Source: Gammaproteobacteria bacterium | GTDB lineage: Bacteria; Pseudomonadota; Gammaproteobacteria; GRL18 | Length of the DNA stretch: 35,330 nucleotides | Assembly (NCBI GenBank): GCA_027012135.1 | Contig: JALUZF010000075.1 | Coordinates: forward strand, 1-35,330 | Direction: 5' to 3' | Shown: positions 1 to 9,278 of the stretch, in pieces | Position numbering within the stretch: the stretch's first letter is position 1 | How the letters are laid out: each line of letters starts with the position of its first letter | Program-made: the position numbers and the translations under genes | Notes under the pieces: generated by a model | Databases searched by the model: none | Seen by the model: the letters and a program-made list of their open reading frames with translations, nothing else | What the model was told of the DNA's origin: nothing

Positions 1-160
1 CTACAAAACTAAAGTTTTACTCAGTTCTTTTAGTAAGAATATTAATCAGTTCTAATAATAGACTCTATTGGGGAATACCCTAGATTTAATATTTATCCAT
101 ATCTGGATTTTTCTGTTTCAGAATGATATTTTGCCTGCAATCAATACAGGTACTCACAAC

Positions 161-166
161 AAGGAG
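161..166 (+). promoter_or_regulatory. Shine-Dalgarno of the tautomerase gene
   Basis: AAGGAG lies 8 nt before the ATG at 175 and fixes that start. The upstream 160 bases are AT-rich and show no gene I can support. Confidence 0.6.
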
Positions 167-174
167 AAATAATC

Positions 175-519
175 ATGCCCTGCCTGATACTCAATACCAG
201 TCAACCCATGGATGAACAACAGAAAAAAAATGTCTGCCTGGCCGTTTCAGCCAAAACAGCTGACCTTCTGGGTAAGCCGGAAAGCTATGTAATGGTACTG
301 ATTAAAGATCAACAGACTATGAGTTTTGCCGGCAGCACAGAACCCTCTGCTTATATTGAATTAAAGAGTCTTGGTTTACCGGAGAGCCAGACTGCGGAAC
401 TATCCCTGCAATTATGTGAACAGATAACTAAACTGATAAATGTACCACAAAACCGTATTTATATTGAGTTCAGCAGTCCTGAACGACATATGTGGGGATG
501 GGATGGGCGTACTTTTTAG
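175..519 (+). CDS. MIF/phenylpyruvate tautomerase-like protein
   Basis: This 114-residue protein belongs to the macrophage migration inhibitory factor branch of the tautomerase superfamily. Members use the N-terminal proline, exposed after Met removal, as the catalytic base for keto-enol tautomerisation and work as trimers. The sequence starts Met-Pro-Cys-Leu, so the catalytic Pro is present. It continues with the family pattern of an ESYVMV strand, an FAGSTEPSAY segment and a C-terminal region ending GWDGRTF. The length is typical. It stands alone upstream of proS, separated by 126 bases, and a good ribosome binding site precedes it. The physiological substrate cannot be read from the sequence. 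Confidence 0.88.
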   Translation: MPCLILNTSQPMDEQQKKNVCLAVSAKTADLLGKPESYVMVLIKDQQTMSFAGSTEPSAYIELKSLGLPESQTAELSLQLCEQITKLINVPQNRIYIEFSSPERHMWGWDGRTF

Positions 520-645
520 TATTCTGAATGCTTTAAATACGTTAATATACGGCTTTTAATGTAATAGACCAGTAGCTGCAGACAGTTATAGTCAGGCACA
601 CCGGATAATTACATAATTAGTCACATAACCTGAAGAAGTTTATTA

Positions 646-2370
646 ATGCGTACATCACAATTTTTATTGCCCACACTTAAAGAATCTCCCACAGATGCAG
701 TTATTGTTAGTCACCAGTTAATGCTGCGCGCCGGTATGATCCGCAAACTGGCTTCCGGCCTGTATTCCTGGCTGCCTCTGGGTCTGCGAGTCCTGAGAAA
801 AGTGGAGCAGATTATACGCGAGGAAATGAACCATGCCGGTGCTCAGGAATTATTAATGCCTGCAGTACAGCCAGCAGAACTGTGGCAGGAAACCGGACGC
901 TGGCAGCAGTACGGTCCTGAATTACTGAGGGTTACCGACCGCCACAACCGGGAATTCTGTATCGGCCCCACTCACGAAGAAGTCATTACTGATCTGGTAC
1001 GTTATGAACTTAAAAGTTACAAACAGTTACCAGCAACCTTTTATCAGATTCAGACCAAGTTTCGTGATGAGATTCGGCCCCGTTTTGGCGTTATGCGAGC
1101 CAGGGAATTTATTATGAAGGATGCCTATTCCTTCCACACATCCCAGCAATGCCTGCAGCAGACTTACGATATTATGTACGACTGTTATTCCCGTATCTTT
1201 TCCCGCCTGGGGCTGGATTTTCGTGCTGTACAGGCCGATACCGGTTCTATTGGCGGCAATGCTTCCCATGAGTTCCATGTCCTGGCAGAGTCCGGAGAAG
1301 ATGCCATTGCCTTCAGTACTGAAAGTGACTATGCCGCCAATATTGAAATGGCCGAAGCCATATGTACTGATGAGCGTCAGGCACCCACTCAGGAAATGAC
1401 CACTGTAGATACGCCCAAACAGCATAGTATTAACGAAGTCAGCCAGTTTCTTAAAGTGGATAAAAAACAGATCCTTAAAACCCTGCTGGTTAAAGCCGGT
1501 GAAGACAGCGAAGCCGATATTATTGCCCTGGTGTTACGCGGAGATCATGATCTGAATGAAATCAAGGCCGAAAAACTGGCCGATGTTCAGGCCCCCTTAT
1601 GCTTTGCCAGTGATGAAGAAATCAGGGCAGTAGCCGGTTGTGATGCCGGATCTATCGGCCCCGTCGGTTTAAGCATTCCGATTATTGTGGATCGCAGTGC
1701 CGCCGCCTGCAGTGATTTTGTCTGCGGTGCTAACAGCAACGGCCAGCACCTGACAGGCGTTAACTGGGAACGGGATGTGCCTTTAGGTACCATTAAAGAT
1801 ATCCGCAATGTGGTGGACGGTGATCCTAGTCCGGACGGCAAAGGTGTCCTGAATATCAAGCGCGGCATTGAAGTGGGCCATATTTTTCAACTGGGCACCA
1901 AATATTCCCAGGCCATGAATGCCACAGTATTATCAGAAAACGGTAAGGCTGAGATAATGACAATGGGCTGTTACGGTATCGGGGTTTCCCGCGTAGTAGC
2001 TTCTGCCATTGAACAGAACCATGATGATAACGGCATTATCTGGCCTGACAGCATTGCCCCTTTTAAAATTGCTATTGTGCCTATGAATATGCATAAGAGC
2101 GACAGGGTTAAACAGGCTGCAGAAAAACTTTATGCCGATCTGAATAGTGCCGGTATTGAGGTATTATTTGATGATCGCAAGGAACGTCCGGGCGTGATGT
2201 TTGCTAATATGGAACTGGTCGGAATCCCTTATCGAATTGTTATTGGTGAACGCAGTCTGGATAAGGGTGTGCTGGAATTTAAAGGTCGTACTGACAGTGA
2301 AGCCAGAGAAATTGCAATAGACGATATTGTCAGTTATGTTCAGAACCTCCAGGCAAACATTCTTGGCTAG
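646..2370 (+). CDS. proS: prolyl-tRNA synthetase
   Basis: This class II aminoacyl-tRNA synthetase charges tRNA-Pro in the cytosol. Its 574 residues match the bacterial-type ProS that carries an editing insertion. The N-terminal catalytic part (about residues 1-200) contains class II features such as [10 protein letters not shown] and the [17 protein letters not shown] block (motif 2). The middle, roughly 230-390, is the YbaK-like INS editing domain that hydrolyses Ala-tRNA-Pro. The remaining catalytic half includes GCYGIGVSR (motif 3), followed by the C-terminal anticodon-binding domain with the [10 protein letters not shown] strand. The start matches the family start MRTSQF. The next gene begins inside the end of this one. 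Confidence 0.97.
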   Translation: MRTSQFLLPTLKESPTDAVIVSHQLMLRAGMIRKLASGLYSWLPLGLRVLRKVEQIIREEMNHAGAQELLMPAVQPAELWQETGRWQQYGPELLRVTDRHNREFCIGPTHEEVITDLVRYELKSYKQLPATFYQIQTKFRDEIRPRFGVMRAREFIMKDAYSFHTSQQCLQQTYDIMYDCYSRIFSRLGLDFRAVQADTGSIGGNASHEFHVLAESGEDAIAFSTESDYAANIEMAEAICTDERQAPTQEMTTVDTPKQHSINEVSQFLKVDKKQILKTLLVKAGEDSEADIIALVLRGDHDLNEIKAEKLADVQAPLCFASDEEIRAVAGCDAGSIGPVGLSIPIIVDRSAAACSDFVCGANSNGQHLTGVNWERDVPLGTIKDIRNVVDGDPSPDGKGVLNIKRGIEVGHIFQLGTKYSQAMNATVLSENGKAEIMTMGCYGIGVSRVVASAIEQNHDDNGIIWPDSIAPFKIAIVPMNMHKSDRVKQAAEKLYADLNSAGIEVLFDDRKERPGVMFANMELVGIPYRIVIGERSLDKGVLEFKGRTDSEAREIAIDDIVSYVQNLQANILG

Positions 2371-3046
2371 TGTCCATTCGGAAATTGCCTTCCTGGCAAT
2401 TTGCCGGAATGCTAATTACAGCCGCTGGCTGGTTCAGTTGTTTTCCTGTTTAGTCCTTGTGCTTTTTACCGGCCTGTTTACCACATCAGTTCTGGCCGCT
2501 GAACCCGCTTCAAAAACCGTTATGCAGAAAAACGGTTACCGAACCCCGGTAGATGAGAAACTAAAAGAATTACTGATTGAAGCCATTGAAGATACATCCG
2601 GTTTTACCGATCGTTTTGATGCCGAAGTCTGGCTGCTGGATATGTCCACCCGCATGGCACAGCAGGTACCGGATCCGCAGGAACGTATGGATATATTAAA
2701 GCATGTCCACCAGGAAGCTACCCGTGCCGAACTGGATCCGGAGCTGGTATTATCAGTTATAGAAGTAGAAAGTAATTTTGACCGTTATGCTATTTCCTGG
2801 GTCGGTGCCCGGGGGCTGATGCAGATCATGCCCTTCTGGTTAAAGGAAATCGGCCATCCCAAAGACAACCTGTTTGATATTCAGACCAACCTGCGCTTTG
2901 GCTGTACTATATTGAGTTACTACCTGAAAATTGAAAAAGGCAATCTGTCCCGGGCTCTGGCACGTTATAACGGCAGCCTGGGAAAAACCCATTACCCTGA
3001 AAAAGTATTCAGGGCAATGAATAATAAATGGTTTAAGGCAGATTAA
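2336..3046 (+). CDS. secreted lytic transglycosylase (SLT domain)
   Basis: This is a murein lytic transglycosylase of the Slt/MltE type, which cleaves the MurNAc-GlcNAc bond in the periplasm. A hydrophobic signal segment ([14 protein letters not shown]) ends near an Ala-rich cleavage site before AEPASK. The SLT fold follows: [13 protein letters not shown] contains the catalytic Glu, then [12 protein letters not shown] and, near the end, ALARYNGS. The start is uncertain. The ATG at 2336 overlaps proS by 35 bases without a clear ribosome binding site. A TTG at 2327 and another at 2363 are alternatives in the same frame. The stretch before the signal peptide contains a perfect 8-bp hairpin, so the true start may lie further in. 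Confidence 0.85.
   Translation: MFRTSRQTFLASVHSEIAFLAICRNANYSRWLVQLFSCLVLVLFTGLFTTSVLAAEPASKTVMQKNGYRTPVDEKLKELLIEAIEDTSGFTDRFDAEVWLLDMSTRMAQQVPDPQERMDILKHVHQEATRAELDPELVLSVIEVESNFDRYAISWVGARGLMQIMPFWLKEIGHPKDNLFDIQTNLRFGCTILSYYLKIEKGNLSRALARYNGSLGKTHYPEKVFRAMNNKWFKAD
2382..2402 (+). other. hairpin at the proS / transglycosylase junction
   Basis: AAATTGCC at 2382-2389 and GGCAATTT at 2395-2402 pair perfectly across a 5-base loop. The hairpin begins 12 bases after the proS stop and sits before the transglycosylase signal peptide. There is no U-tract, so it is not a normal terminator. It may stabilise the proS message end or shape translation of the downstream gene. Confidence 0.4.
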
Positions 3047-3087
3047 AGCTATAAATTTATATAGCCTCTTTCCAAATGAACACTACA

Positions 3088-3699
3088 CTATTTAGGTTTC
3101 ACATCCTTTTCTGTCATACAGGCATCCAGATCTTTTAGAATGCCGTTTTCCACACTATAGATCCAGCCATGCACTGACAACTCTTTACCGGCATTCCAGG
3201 CATCCTGAATAATGGTGGTATTACAGATATTGGTGACCTGTTCCCGCACATTCAGCTCACACAACAGATCCATTTTCTGTTCATGTTCCAGACCTTTAAA
3301 TTTTTCTTCATTAAAACGAATAACGTCCTTAATATGACGCAGCCAGTTATCAATCAGGCCATGCTCATGGTTCTCCAGAGCCGCCCGGACACCGCCGCAG
3401 CCATAATGACCGCAGACGATAATGTGCTTCACATTTAATACCTCAACCGCATACTGCAGTACAGACAGACAGTTCAGATCCGTATGTACTACAACATTGG
3501 CAATGTTACGGTGTACAAAAACTTCACCGGGTTCCAGGCGGGTGATCTGATTCGCCGGAACCCGGCTGTCTGAACAGCCTATCCACAGATATTCGGGGGA
3601 TTGCTGGTTAGACAGGCGGGAAAAAAATTCCGGGTCTCTCTGTTTAACAGAATCGGCCCAGGCACGGTTATTATCAAAAAGATGTTGTAAGCGCTTCAA
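3088..3699 (-). CDS. can: beta-carbonic anhydrase
   Basis: This beta-class carbonic anhydrase interconverts CO2 and bicarbonate in the cytosol. The zinc ligands are Cys42, His98 and Cys101 (WIGCSDSR and CGHYGCGG), with the Asp44-Arg46 dyad present. These positions equal those of E. coli Can when the protein starts at the TTG codon at 3699. The family N-terminus (LFDNNRAWADSVKQRDPEFF) follows directly from that codon. AGGA lies about 8 bases upstream, so TTG is the likely start. At 203 residues it is slightly shorter than E. coli Can. A mobile palindromic element ends 39 bases upstream of the start and may influence its expression. Confidence 0.95.
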   Translation of the reverse strand: MKRLQHLFDNNRAWADSVKQRDPEFFSRLSNQQSPEYLWIGCSDSRVPANQITRLEPGEVFVHRNIANVVVHTDLNCLSVLQYAVEVLNVKHIIVCGHYGCGGVRAALENHEHGLIDNWLRHIKDVIRFNEEKFKGLEHEQKMDLLCELNVREQVTNICNTTIIQDAWNAGKELSVHGWIYSVENGILKDLDACMTEKDVKPK

Positions 3700-3738
3700 T
3701 TTACTATTCCTGTATTATATAAACGTTTTATCAATTAT

Positions 3739-3915
3739 CCTAAATAAATCAGTTGAATCGTAGCGAGAATGATCAGAGTACTGGAGATACAAGGATTTAC
3801 AGGTTATTTTGGCTTTATTCGTAGCCACCCCTACGGGTGAAGTCAAAATGTTCTGGAAAGCCTTGTAGATTCAGTGCTATGGACATTCGCAGTAGGTTCA
3901 AATGATTTATTTAGG
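3739..3915. mobile_element. MITE-like palindromic insertion, copy 1
   Basis: This 177-bp non-coding element begins CCTAAATAAATCAGTTGAA and ends with its inverted repeat carrying one mismatch. It is flanked by the direct repeat ATTAT (3734-3738 and 3916-3920). The inner sequence is itself an imperfect palindrome, with ACAAGG...CCTTGT arms and an apex stem CGTAG/CTACG. A second copy lies at 26121-26296 and is nearly identical. There is no transposase, so mobilisation would be in trans. The CCTA-type ends and 5-bp AT-rich duplications resemble the IS1380 family (compare ISEcp1); that family link is inference. The element lies between the ygiQ stop and the carbonic anhydrase gene. Confidence 0.9.
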
Positions 3916-3929
3916 ATTATGGAGTTCTG

Positions 3930-6098
3930 TTATTTTCTACCAGATTTTCCAGTTCTTTTACCACCCTTTGTCCGCAATCTTTTTCCAGTCTTATATCTGG
4001 ACCGGCCGCTGCTTTTAAAGTTCACTGAATCGGGCATTTTGTTTTTTTCTGAGGGTACTAACTGATACTCACCATTGCCGATTAAATCATGCCGGCCCAT
4101 GGCTCTGAGCGCTGCTCTGATCAGCGGCCAGTTTTCTGGATCATGATAACGCAGCAATGCCTTATGCAGACGCCGGCTGCGCTCGCCTTTGGCTGTCAGA
4201 ACTTTTTCTGATTTATAGCTCAGTCTTTTTAAGGGATTACGCTCACTATGATACATAGCCGTTGCCGTTGCCATGGGTGAAGGATAGAAATTCTGTACCT
4301 GATCCAGACGAAACTTATTGGCTTTCAGCCACAGGGCCAGGTTGACCATATCCTCAATGGTTGAGCCGGGGTGTGCGGCAATAAAATACGGGATCAGATA
4401 CTGCTCTTTACCCGCTTCTTTAGAGAATTTTTCAAACATCTGCCTGAATTCATAATAGGAACTGATTTCCGGCTTCATCATTTTACTTAAAGTATTCTGC
4501 TCCGTATGTTCCGGCGCTATTTTAAGGTAACCGCCTACATGGTGGGTAACCAGTTCCTTAACATATTCCGGTGAGCGCACAGCCAGGTCATAACGCAGAC
4601 CGGAAGCAATAAAGACCTTCTTGATGCCGGGCAGTTTTCTGGCCCGCCGGTACAGATGCACCAACGGCTCATGATCCGTACTCATATGTTTACAGATGGT
4701 AGGATAGACACAGGACAGGCGGCGGCAGGCCGCTTCAATCTGTTTATCATCACAGGCCAGACGCCACATATTGGCAGTCGGACCACCTAAATCAGAGATA
4801 TAACCCTTAAATTCTGGCACATGATCGCGAATTTCTTCGATTTCCCGAATAATGGAATCTTCTGAACGGTTCTGGATCACCCGGCCTTCGTGTTCAGTAA
4901 TAGAGCAGAAAGTACAGCCGCCAAAACAGCCGCGCATTATGTTAATGGAAAAGCGGATCATCTCATAGGCGGGCATTTTTTTACCGGCATAATCCTTATG
5001 CGGCAGACGGGTATAGGGCAGCTCAAACAGCTGATCCAGTTCTTCTGTGGTTAACGGATACGGCGGTGGGTTTAACCAGATGTCTTTATTATCATGCCGC
5101 TGCACTAATGCCCGGGCATTACCGGGATTGGTTTCCAGATGCAGAACCCGGGACGCATGGGCATAGAGCACCGGATCGGCTTTAACTTTTTCATAGGACG
5201 GCAGGCGGATCACACAGCGTCCCCGATCCAGCGTTTTTACGATACTTTTTAAAGGTACAGTAATTTCTTCCTTAGCGGGAACTGAACCGTCTGTGCTGCA
5301 GGGTGTTTCATCAGTACGCTCATAAGGGCTGACCACAGCATCAACTTTACCTGGCCGGTCAACCCGGCTGGAGTCAATCTCCATCCAGCCTTTTCTCTCA
5401 TGCTTAACAATAAAAGCGGTACCGCGGATATTATCCAGCTTGTCTATGGCTTCTCCCCGGGACAGGCGGTGCGCAATTTCAGTGATCTGCCGTTCACCAT
5501 TGCCAAATACCAGTAAATCCGCTTTGGAATCAAATAATACTGAACGGCGTACCTTGTCTGACCAGTAATCATAATGGGCAATACGCCGCAAACTGGCTTC
5601 TATACCACCCACGATAACCGGTACATCTGACCAGGCTTCCCTGCAGCGCTGGGTATATACCGTTACTGCCCGATCAGGCCGTTTACCGCCAATATCATCA
5701 GGGGTGTAAGCATCATCATGGCGTAATTTACGATCTGCCGTATAACGGTTGATCATGGAGTCCATATTACCCGCAGTGACCCCGTAAAACAGGTTAGGCC
5801 TGCCCAGCTTTTTAAAATCCTCACAGCTGTTCCAGTCCGGCTGATCAATAATACCGACACGAAAGCCCTGAGACTCCAGCAGACGGCCGATTAAGGCCAT
5901 GCCGAAACTGGGGTGATCCACATAAGCATCCCCCGTCACCAGAATAATATCGCAGGAGTCCCAGCCCAGGGCCTGCATTTCTTCCGGAGTATGGGGCAGA
6001 TATTCCGACACGCCATAACATTCCGCCCAGTATTTGTCATAGGAGAAAATATTCTGTAACGGGGAACGCTTATTAGCTTTGCGGGCAACTTTGGACAT
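3930..6098 (-). CDS. ygiQ: YgiQ family radical SAM protein
   Basis: This 722-residue radical S-adenosylmethionine protein of the UPF0313/YgiQ family has no settled function. The [4Fe-4S]-binding CxxxCxxC motif is visible as CFGGCTFC at about residue 392, within the radical SAM barrel. The N-terminal region ([31 protein letters not shown]) is the B12-binding-like part characteristic of YgiQ, with [22 protein letters not shown] further on. The C-terminus is a basic Lys/Arg/Gly-rich tail, possibly for nucleic acid contact. It ends an apparent operon read from hemF. Its stop is 14 bases from the edge of the insertion element. Confidence 0.93.
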   Translation of the reverse strand: MSKVARKANKRSPLQNIFSYDKYWAECYGVSEYLPHTPEEMQALGWDSCDIILVTGDAYVDHPSFGMALIGRLLESQGFRVGIIDQPDWNSCEDFKKLGRPNLFYGVTAGNMDSMINRYTADRKLRHDDAYTPDDIGGKRPDRAVTVYTQRCREAWSDVPVIVGGIEASLRRIAHYDYWSDKVRRSVLFDSKADLLVFGNGERQITEIAHRLSRGEAIDKLDNIRGTAFIVKHERKGWMEIDSSRVDRPGKVDAVVSPYERTDETPCSTDGSVPAKEEITVPLKSIVKTLDRGRCVIRLPSYEKVKADPVLYAHASRVLHLETNPGNARALVQRHDNKDIWLNPPPYPLTTEELDQLFELPYTRLPHKDYAGKKMPAYEMIRFSINIMRGCFGGCTFCSITEHEGRVIQNRSEDSIIREIEEIRDHVPEFKGYISDLGGPTANMWRLACDDKQIEAACRRLSCVYPTICKHMSTDHEPLVHLYRRARKLPGIKKVFIASGLRYDLAVRSPEYVKELVTHHVGGYLKIAPEHTEQNTLSKMMKPEISSYYEFRQMFEKFSKEAGKEQYLIPYFIAAHPGSTIEDMVNLALWLKANKFRLDQVQNFYPSPMATATAMYHSERNPLKRLSYKSEKVLTAKGERSRRLHKALLRYHDPENWPLIRAALRAMGRHDLIGNGEYQLVPSEKNKMPDSVNFKSSGRSRYKTGKRLRTKGGKRTGKSGRK

Positions 6099-6119
6099 CA
6101 GGATAATACTTCATCGAAA

Positions 6120-6791
6120 TTATAAAGGGACATTGGCACAATGATTATTTGCCTGCTGTCGATTAATTTTTCTGACAATTAAACCACTTTGAGACAGGTG
6201 AACTTCATACCACTGATCCACTGCCATGGTCATAAATATAGACTGCCCGTATTGTGCATCCAGCAGGGGCAGCCACTGAAACTGTTTTTTTAACGCCCAT
6301 AAATCCGGCTGCGGCTGCTGTTCCAGTTTGAATACCGTGGGCAGATTCTGTCGCTGCTGTTCTATGGAAAGGTAGCGGCCCTGGATGCGATCCAGCTGGT
6401 ACAGGGCATCCAGTCCCAGCAGGTTGGCCCAGCTATGCCATTTAATAATTCTGGCATCAATCTGCCATTCATCCCCTTTCAGGGTAAACTGACTGAGCTG
6501 ACAATCCGGCAAATAAACAACCGATACCTGGTATAACTGCCTGTCCAGTGGTTTTATATATAACCGGGCTATGGGCGTTTCATGGCTCAAACGGTGATAA
6601 ACCAGAACATTACTAACCAGCAAACCACTGGTAATAACCAGAAACAAAGCCAGCAGGCTGTATAGCCCATTACGCAAGCCGGCACTGAACTGTTTGTGTC
6701 TGAGTTTTTTAAACGTACGCAACAAAAACCCGGTAGTCACCAGTACAGCAATCAGCAGCAGGATAATGAACAGGGACTTTAGAGACAGCAT
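6120..6791 (-). CDS. membrane protein of unknown function
   Basis: I do not recognise a function. The 223-residue protein has an N-terminal transmembrane segment (about residues 4-25, LFIILLLIAVLVTTGFLL) and a second at about 44-66 (LYSLLALFLVITSGLLVSNVLV). A soluble domain of about 155 residues without obvious catalytic motifs follows. A Cys in the LPDCQLSQF segment and a Trp-rich stretch stand out. The start is taken as the ATG at 6791; a TTG codon directly before it is possible. It lies 21 bases upstream of ygiQ and 18 bases after the flavin reductase stop, so it is probably co-transcribed with both. Similar proteins are sometimes labelled efflux-related, which the sequence does not support. 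Confidence 0.75.
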   Translation of the reverse strand: MLSLKSLFIILLLIAVLVTTGFLLRTFKKLRHKQFSAGLRNGLYSLLALFLVITSGLLVSNVLVYHRLSHETPIARLYIKPLDRQLYQVSVVYLPDCQLSQFTLKGDEWQIDARIIKWHSWANLLGLDALYQLDRIQGRYLSIEQQRQNLPTVFKLEQQPQPDLWALKKQFQWLPLLDAQYGQSIFMTMAVDQWYEVHLSQSGLIVRKINRQQANNHCANVPL

Positions 6792-6809
6792 CAATCAAAG
6801 GCCGGACAT

Positions 6810-7376
6810 TTATTTATAGGGATCCGCACCGGGCTGAATGTGTTCCTCATCGGGAATAGCCGGGTAATGATATTTGCCCCCGAAAAATAACAGGGGTTCA
6901 GGGGTCTTATGTGGATTTTTATACACTTCCAGAACTTCACCCACAACAATCCAGTGATCACCGCCATCATGCTGCGCAGTGATCTGACAGGCAAACGAAG
7001 CTATACAGTCATTTAATCGTGGTGCCCGGAAAGCATCACTGAAATACCGGTCATAATGTACTTCATTTTCTATGGTTGTCGTTTTGGCCCCGGCAAAATA
7101 ATTAGAGACTTCTTCCTGGTGGATCCCCAGTATATTAACTGTAAAATGGCCACCTTTATACAACAGCTCGGAAAAGGCAGCTTTCTTAGAAGGACAGACC
7201 AGCAGCTGTATCGGTTCCAGCGACAGAGAACTGACTGCATTGGCTGTCATACAGCGTACCTGCCCTTCATATTCGATTATCAGTACCGTAACACCCGTAG
7301 CAAACAGACCTATGGTATTGCGGTACTCCTGCACCAGTTCCGGCTGTTCTTCTGAGCGAGTTGTCGTTTTTGTCAT
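6810..7376 (-). CDS. flavin reductase-like FMN-binding protein
   Basis: This 188-residue protein belongs to the flavin reductase-like (HpaC/DIM6-NTAB) family. Members bind FMN and use NAD(P)H to supply reduced flavin to a partner oxygenase or act on their own. The family N-terminus (YRNTIGLFATGVTVL) is followed by MTANAVSSLSLEPIQLLVCPSKKAAF, the flavin-phosphate contact region. FTVNILG and DHWIVVGEVLEV lie further on. It begins 2 bases after the hemF stop, so the two are translated from one message. No oxygenase partner is seen nearby, and co-expression with an O2-dependent haem enzyme is the only contextual clue. Confidence 0.88.
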   Translation of the reverse strand: MTKTTTRSEEQPELVQEYRNTIGLFATGVTVLIIEYEGQVRCMTANAVSSLSLEPIQLLVCPSKKAAFSELLYKGGHFTVNILGIHQEEVSNYFAGAKTTTIENEVHYDRYFSDAFRAPRLNDCIASFACQITAQHDGGDHWIVVGEVLEVYKNPHKTPEPLLFFGGKYHYPAIPDEEHIQPGADPYK

Positions 7377-7378
7377 TA

Positions 7379-8475
<1,097 letters not shown>

Positions 8476-8545
8476 TTTCGGCAGCAGGGACGCTGCCGAA
8501 AAGCCTCCATGGATGGATTCACGGCGTCTTCAGCAAGGAGTGCGG
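8476..8545. repeat. hairpin-led intergenic repeat-like element
   Basis: TTTCGGCAGC at 8476-8485 and GCTGCCGAAA at 8492-8501 form a perfect 10-bp stem around the loop AGGGAC. The following text reads GCCTCCATGGATGGATTCACGG and continues to a second GC-rich stretch. The order of hairpin with an AGGGAC-like loop, GCCTCCATGGATGGAT and CACGGCGTC matches a non-coding dispersed sequence seen in many gammaproteobacterial intergenic regions. That recognition is from memory. Only one copy occurs in this window, so its repeat status cannot be shown here. Confidence 0.45.
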
Positions 8546-8612
8546 TCAATGGATACGGCATTTGCGTCTAAAAGAGAATTATTAAAAGTATGCTCCCAGC
8601 CTGTGACAGACA

Positions 8613-8655
8613 TAAAAAATGCCAGTTTCAGGTTTCCCCGGAACTGGCATCTTTT
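8613..8655 (-). terminator. rho-independent terminator of the globule-like gene
   Basis: On the minus strand the stem ATGCCAGTT (8650-8642) pairs with AACTGGCAT (8627-8619), with a 14-base loop, followed by a run of T (8619-8614). It lies about 45 bases past the stop of the gene at 8696-9121 and reads in its direction. Confidence 0.85.
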
Positions 8656-8695
8656 AACAAGACTGCTTTTGGTAAGTTATTATACCATTAACAGC

Positions 8696-9121
8696 TTATT
8701 GTGCTGGCGCTGCTGGTGCAGGTGCAACAGGAGCAGGTGCTGGAGCAGCGTATGGGTAACCGCCGCCGTATGGCTGCTGGTAATATGGCTGTGGGTAACC
8801 GCCATAAGCTGGAGCTGGAGCACCATAAGCTGGAGCTGGAGCACCATAACCATAGCCAGGACCACCGTAACCATAAGCTGGTGCACCATAACCGTAACCA
8901 CCGTAACGATAATAGTCATCATCATCGTCATCAAATACGTCTTCCATTTCTTCCATCCAGTATCTTGGATCCCACTCATCGTATGGGTTACATCCAGGGA
9001 TTTTACCGTATGGGCCCCAGCATTCATAATCATCATCGCTTCCCCACCAGGACGCGCTTGCATTGCTGGCAACACCCATGATGAAAGCTGTAAAAACTGA
9101 TACTGCAATTAACTTTTTCAT
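8696..9121 (-). CDS. secreted Gly/Tyr/Pro/Ala-rich protein, probable sulfur globule protein
   Basis: This 141-residue protein has a clear signal peptide (residues 1-23, cleavage after NASA). A Trp/Asp/Pro-containing region follows (WGPYGKIPGCNPYDEWDPR, then WMEEMEDVFDDDDDD). A low-complexity tail of Gly-Tyr-Gly, Ala-Pro-Ala-Tyr-Gly and Pro/Ala units completes it. This composition and the YDEWDPRYWMEEM core are what I associate with sulfur globule family proteins, which form the proteinaceous coat around periplasmic sulfur deposits in sulfur-oxidising gammaproteobacteria. Two Cys residues flank the PYGKIPG turn. The start is the second ATG (9121), because AAGGAG sits 6 bases before it and directly abuts the ATG at 9127. 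It has its own promoter and terminator. An unrelated cell-surface glycine-rich protein remains possible. Confidence 0.65.
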   Translation of the reverse strand: MKKLIAVSVFTAFIMGVASNASASWWGSDDDYECWGPYGKIPGCNPYDEWDPRYWMEEMEDVFDDDDDDYYRYGGYGYGAPAYGYGGPGYGYGAPAPAYGAPAPAYGGYPQPYYQQPYGGGYPYAAPAPAPVAPAPAAPAQ

Positions 9122-9127
9122 ATCCAT

Positions 9128-9133
9128 CTCCTT
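9128..9133 (-). promoter_or_regulatory. Shine-Dalgarno that selects the second ATG
   Basis: AAGGAG occupies 9133-9128 on the minus strand, immediately followed by ATG at 9127 and, two codons on, ATG at 9121. Six bases of spacing favours 9121, giving a standard MKKLIAVSVF signal peptide start. Confidence 0.8.
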
Positions 9134-9176
9134 ACTTTTCGCTTTATTATTTTAAAACAAACTACTCTCTCTAAAC

Positions 9177-9206
9177 AATATACTATGAATAACACTCTGC
9201 AAACAA
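9177..9206 (-). promoter_or_regulatory. putative promoter of the globule-like gene
   Basis: On the minus strand a TATATT hexamer (9182-9177) lies 18 bases after TTGTTT (9206-9201). This would give a leader of roughly 50 bases before the ATG at 9121. The TTGTTT is the end of one of two 14-bp direct repeats. Confidence 0.4.
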
Positions 9207-9231
9207 CTATATATCAAAAACAACTATATAT
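9201..9231. repeat. tandem 14-bp direct repeat upstream of the globule-like gene
   Basis: AAACAACTATATAT occurs at 9201-9214 and again at 9218-9231, a period of 17 bases. It overlaps and lies just upstream of the putative -35 of the gene at 8696-9121. This arrangement suits a direct-repeat activator site. No regulator can be named. Confidence 0.5.
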
Positions 9232-9278
9232 GAATAAGATGCTGGTTAAGCTGTCATTAAATAGTAAATCATAATATA

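Noticed and set aside
3047-3075. Short AT-rich palindrome (GCTATA/TATAGC) between the transglycosylase and can genes as a terminator
   Set aside because: It has only six weak pairs and no T-run on either strand.
3712-3742. MITE end acting as -35 of a can promoter
   Set aside because: TATAAT at 3714-3719 would place the start site at or after the ribosome binding site, so this pairing is unlikely.
3739-3915. CRISPR or attachment-site interpretation of the repeated sequence
   Set aside because: The two copies are far apart, single, palindromic and flanked by different 5-bp duplications, which fits transposition rather than an array or att site.
3874-4065. Plus-strand frame starting inside the first MITE copy and running into ygiQ antisense
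   Set aside because: It is antisense to the well-supported ygiQ C-terminus, with no initiation signal.
8513-9108. Long frames on both strands overlapping the globule-like gene (W/I/V-rich or H/M-rich)
   Set aside because: They are shadows of a low-complexity Gly/Tyr/Pro gene that has its own signal peptide, SD and terminator.
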